From assembly GCA_019828545.1 (NCBI GenBank), contig JACVRA010000192.1, positions 1-64,000 of the forward strand: a stretch of 64,000 bases of DNA. Reading direction: 5' to 3'. Shown here piece by piece: positions 61,147 to 64,000 of the stretch. The position numbers and the translations under genes were made by a program. The DNA is from Paracamarosporium sp. OC-R06-R3 (lineage: Eukaryota > Ascomycota > Dothideomycetes > Pleosporales > Didymosphaeriaceae). The notes under the pieces are model-generated. The model made no database searches, was not told where the DNA came from, and worked only from the letters and a program-made list of their open reading frames with translations. Within the stretch, counting starts at the first letter, position 1. Each line of letters opens with the position of its first letter.

Positions 61147-64000
61147 ATGCCACTAGAGAAGAAAATGCAGCCGAAGAAAGCTCCCAAGAAGCAGAATGGC
61201 GGTGCTCGGTCGAAGCAGGAGAGGATTGACGATGCTATCATGAACGTGAGTCACATGCACAACTCATATGGATGTAGACTTTGCGAGGACTAAAAGCTAG
61301 CAGACGAACGATAGTAGCATTGTTTCCAAACGCAGTGTCTGCAAGTTGTACATGCCAGATGAGCCGGATTTTTACGAACCTTTCACTACAAAGTTCATCC
61401 GAAGAAATCCTTTGATCAACCGTGGGTACTGGCTTCGCATGCATGCAATCGAGCAGGTAGTCCGCCGATTCCTTGAAGAAAACAATGGCAAACGCAAAGT
61501 TGTTGTGAATCTAGGCTGTGGATAGTAAGACTATTGAAAACTGGACCTTGAACGATCGCCTACTCACAGATGAAGCGACCCTCTACCTTTCCAATTCTGG
61601 CACCGATACGCATCTCTGTCTGAGAATGCTATATTCGTGGATGTCGACTACCCGCAGCTCATTGCGAGGCGGCGTGACCGCATGCTGAACAATCAACTCT
61701 TACGGAATGCACTGTTTGAGACAAACTTACGTCCAACTCAAGCGCCCGTCTATGTCTGCAGTGACCGCTATCTAGCGCTCGGCTGCGATCTCAGGGATTT
61801 ACAATCGCTAGAGCGTCTGTTGCGTACCGAGATTGACGCTACACACGCTTCGTTTCTCTTCGTGGCAGAAGTGTCCGTGACCTACATGCCGACCGCAGAT
61901 GCTGACGCAGTCATCCGGTGGGCAAGCACCCTGGAAGACGGTACGTATCTCATCCAGAACCTACATGCAGCTTGCTAAACAATTGTGCAGCTCGCTTCTG
62001 CTTGCTGGAGCAATTTCTACCCCAGGGGGCGGAGCATCCCTTCGCACACACCATGCTAAGACATTTTGACAAGCTGCATAGTCCCATACACGCCGTCAAC
62101 CAGTATCCGCTTTTGAACCAACAAGTATCCCGGTTCACGGATGCGGGTTGGTCCAAGGTGGAGATTGCACGCAACCTTTGGGACCTGTGGTCAGATGATG
62201 GATTTACATCGCCGAGCTTGCGACGAAGCCTGGATGCAGTCGAGCCGTTCGAGTGAGTCCATGCTCTCCGCTAGCTGAATATTACTGAAATTAGTTCAGC
62301 GAATGGGAGGAATTCGCTCTATTTGCCGGCCACTATTTTCTTCTACTGGCTTCAACGGTCAAGGATGAACGTTCACCCAAGCCGGGTGATGCCGAGCAGA
62401 GTGAAAGAGGGGTTGATGAGACACGCAAAGTGCGCATGACACTCACACATCATATCCAATCTCCAGTGGAATTACGTCGCTTTGGAGCTGCCGTTGCTCT
62501 TGATCGAGGCACTGTTGCCTTCCACGGTGGTCAGGGTGTTCAGACACGTCTAGGAAGCATCGACGCGCTATTTCGGGACGTTGCAGGACCAAGCATTCAA
62601 TCCTGCAAATCAACTTCGCCGCAAGCACGCATTTGTCACACAATCACGCCCCTTAACGACACTTGTGCATTGTTGGTAGGTGGTCGCGCATCTCCATCCC
62701 AGGCGCTTGCAGACTGCTGGTTGATCTCGCAAGGGTATTGGAGTCAAACCGGTGAACTAAATCCAGCTCGCTTCAGGCACAGTTCTGTAAGAGTGACGTT
62801 GCCATCTACAAAGTCCGACGAGCCCGATGTTGAGGCCGTCCTGGTGTTCGGCGGCAAAACCAGTGACGGCACGGTATTGGATGAATGGACGATATGGACA
62901 CGCGAACGTGGCTGGTACGCCATCCCGGTTCACGGCCCGCGTCCTTCGGGACGTTTTGGTGCTACGATGGCCACGATAGGCTCGGCCCAGGGTTGGGGTG
63001 TTATGTGTGGTGGAATGGCCCCCAGCGGCGTAGTTCTGCAAGACCTCTGGGAGTGGCACATCACTGCGGCGCCGTATCCACAGCTGAAATTTCTTGACCG
63101 CACCAATAACATCCGGCAGAACACGGAAACAAGTGCGTTCGGGCGGTTAGGAGCCAGCCTTGTCTCGCTTGGAAACTATCTATTACTCCTTGGGGGTGTG
63201 TCGAAGCAGGGAATCTCGAGCTTAACGGACGACTTCCTGGCCATATCCCGTTCTACCGATGGTGACACTACATTTAATGTTGAAACCCTGGACCTCAACC
63301 TGCCTCAATCGACCTGGCCTCTACTTGTGGGGACGAGCGCAGTTGCAGTATCCGATAATGAGGCCGTCTTTGCAGGTGGTGGGGCCGTCTGCTTCTCCAT
63401 GGGCAGCTTCTGGAATACGGGTCACTTTTTGGTTACTCTAGGGACGGAAGAAGTGCAACCCTGGAAGGCTTCCGTGTCTCAGCCTCCAGAAGCAAGCATT
63501 GAACATGACCCGCAACGGTCTGCTGAACCCGATGGCAAACGGTCTGCTAAGAAGAAGGGCGTTCGGCCCGCCTTGCCCCAGGGCACTAGCATTGCTCGCA
63601 TTCGGATCGACTCTTCTCAGGGCTTTGCACAGGTTCTGGCCGCAGGCAAACCCGTGATCATTGAGAACCTCGATATCGGGCCCTGCAAGGATCTATGGAC
63701 TCTAGACTATCTCAAGGAGAAAGTAGGCACGGAACGAGAAGTTGTCATCCATGAGTGCGCTTCGGATCGCATGACATTCAAAGACAAAAACTTCTCTTAC
63801 GTCAAGAAGCCCTTTGGAGACTTCATCGACGGCATTTCTACCGGCGCTCCAACATACCTGCGCGCTGTATCCTCTGCCCAACCCAATAAATACCCCACAA
63901 AGCTTGAGGATGACTTTCCGTCCATAGCCGGAGACTTCCAGCTTCCTGACATATTCGATGTGATAAAGACCAATCTTCACAGTTCACCTCTGCGCATCTC
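61147..64000 (+). CDS. ppm2: tRNA wybutosine-synthesising protein 4 (Tyw4/Ppm2), partial at window edge
   Basis: Exons are 61147..61245, 61304..61524, 61576..61940, 61991..62252 and 62300 to beyond 64000; at least 880 aa are visible. The enzyme performs the last methylation and methoxycarbonylation steps of wybutosine in tRNA-Phe, using S-adenosylmethionine. The N-terminal leucine-carboxyl-methyltransferase-like domain (residues about 1-310) has VVVNLGCGYDPLPFQ with the SAM loop, FVDVDYPQL, and ARFCLLEQFLPQGAEHPF. A Kelch-type beta-propeller follows (LVGGRAS, VLVFGGKTSDGTVLDEW, GVMCGGMAPSGVVLQDLW, LLLLGGVSKQG). From about residue 730 the JmjC-like domain begins (QGTSIARIRIDSSQG, GKPVIIENLDIGPC), and its metal-binding part lies past the window. 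The third exon uses an AAG acceptor (GATGAAG|C): the closer CAG would create TAA. The reading frame is open to the last base. Confidence 0.93.

Overview
The window is nuclear DNA of a filamentous ascomycete (Pezizomycotina; a Dothideomycete is plausible but cannot be proven from sequence alone). Genes are split by many short introns, mostly 45-60 nt, with GTRNGY-type donors, CTAAC-like branch sites and YAG acceptors. Gene density is about one per 2.7 kb. The set includes Arb1, filamentous-type Gel/GH72, a NACHT-TPR protein and a Git3-type receptor. I resolved 23 protein-coding genes; nearly all have exon chains whose phases add up to an intact frame. No tRNA, rRNA, CRISPR or intact transposon was recognised.

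Layout. 1-4.3 kb is gene-poor and looks accessory: one DUF7924-type (restriction-nuclease-fold-like) gene, a three-unit minisatellite and an A/C-rich, G-poor tract. 4.3-14.4 kb carries three minus-strand genes of the secretory and cell-wall pathway: a GPI-anchored GH72 glucanosyltransferase, the Arf exchange factor Gea/GBF1 and an Anp1-family mannosyltransferase. 16.3-22.1 kb holds RNA genes: exosome subunit Mtr3, a La-motif/Arb1 protein and ribosome-biogenesis factor Nop53. 22.4-30.3 kb has the Rab6/Ypt6 GTPase, Tom20, exocyst Exo84, a two-repeat Myb-like protein and a zeta-crystallin quinone reductase. 30.9-41.2 kb holds a SUN-domain nuclear-envelope protein and a 2,235-residue NACHT/TPR STAND protein. 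43-53.3 kb has a Git3/Gpr1-type receptor, a UCH-type deubiquitinase, an Arc1-like tRNA-binding protein, UDP-glucose 4-epimerase, the scavenger decapping enzyme DcpS and DNA polymerase delta subunit 4. 55-64 kb has the dual-specificity phosphatase Pps1, Atg18 and the start of the wybutosine enzyme Tyw4/Ppm2, which runs off the right edge.

Most genes are conserved housekeeping genes, and nothing forms an obvious operon-like or biosynthetic cluster. Several pairs are divergent over about 300-600 bp and probably share promoters: Nop53/Rab6, Tom20/Exo84, UCH/Arc1, DcpS/PolD4 and Atg18/Tyw4. The observations most worth following are the La-Arb1 fusion, the NACHT-TPR protein, a possible mitochondrial form of the Arc1-like protein made from an upstream ATG, a Myb-like gene whose two repeats are cut by introns at nearly the same place, a probable 41-nt GC-AG intron in ATG18, and several stop-free in-frame introns.
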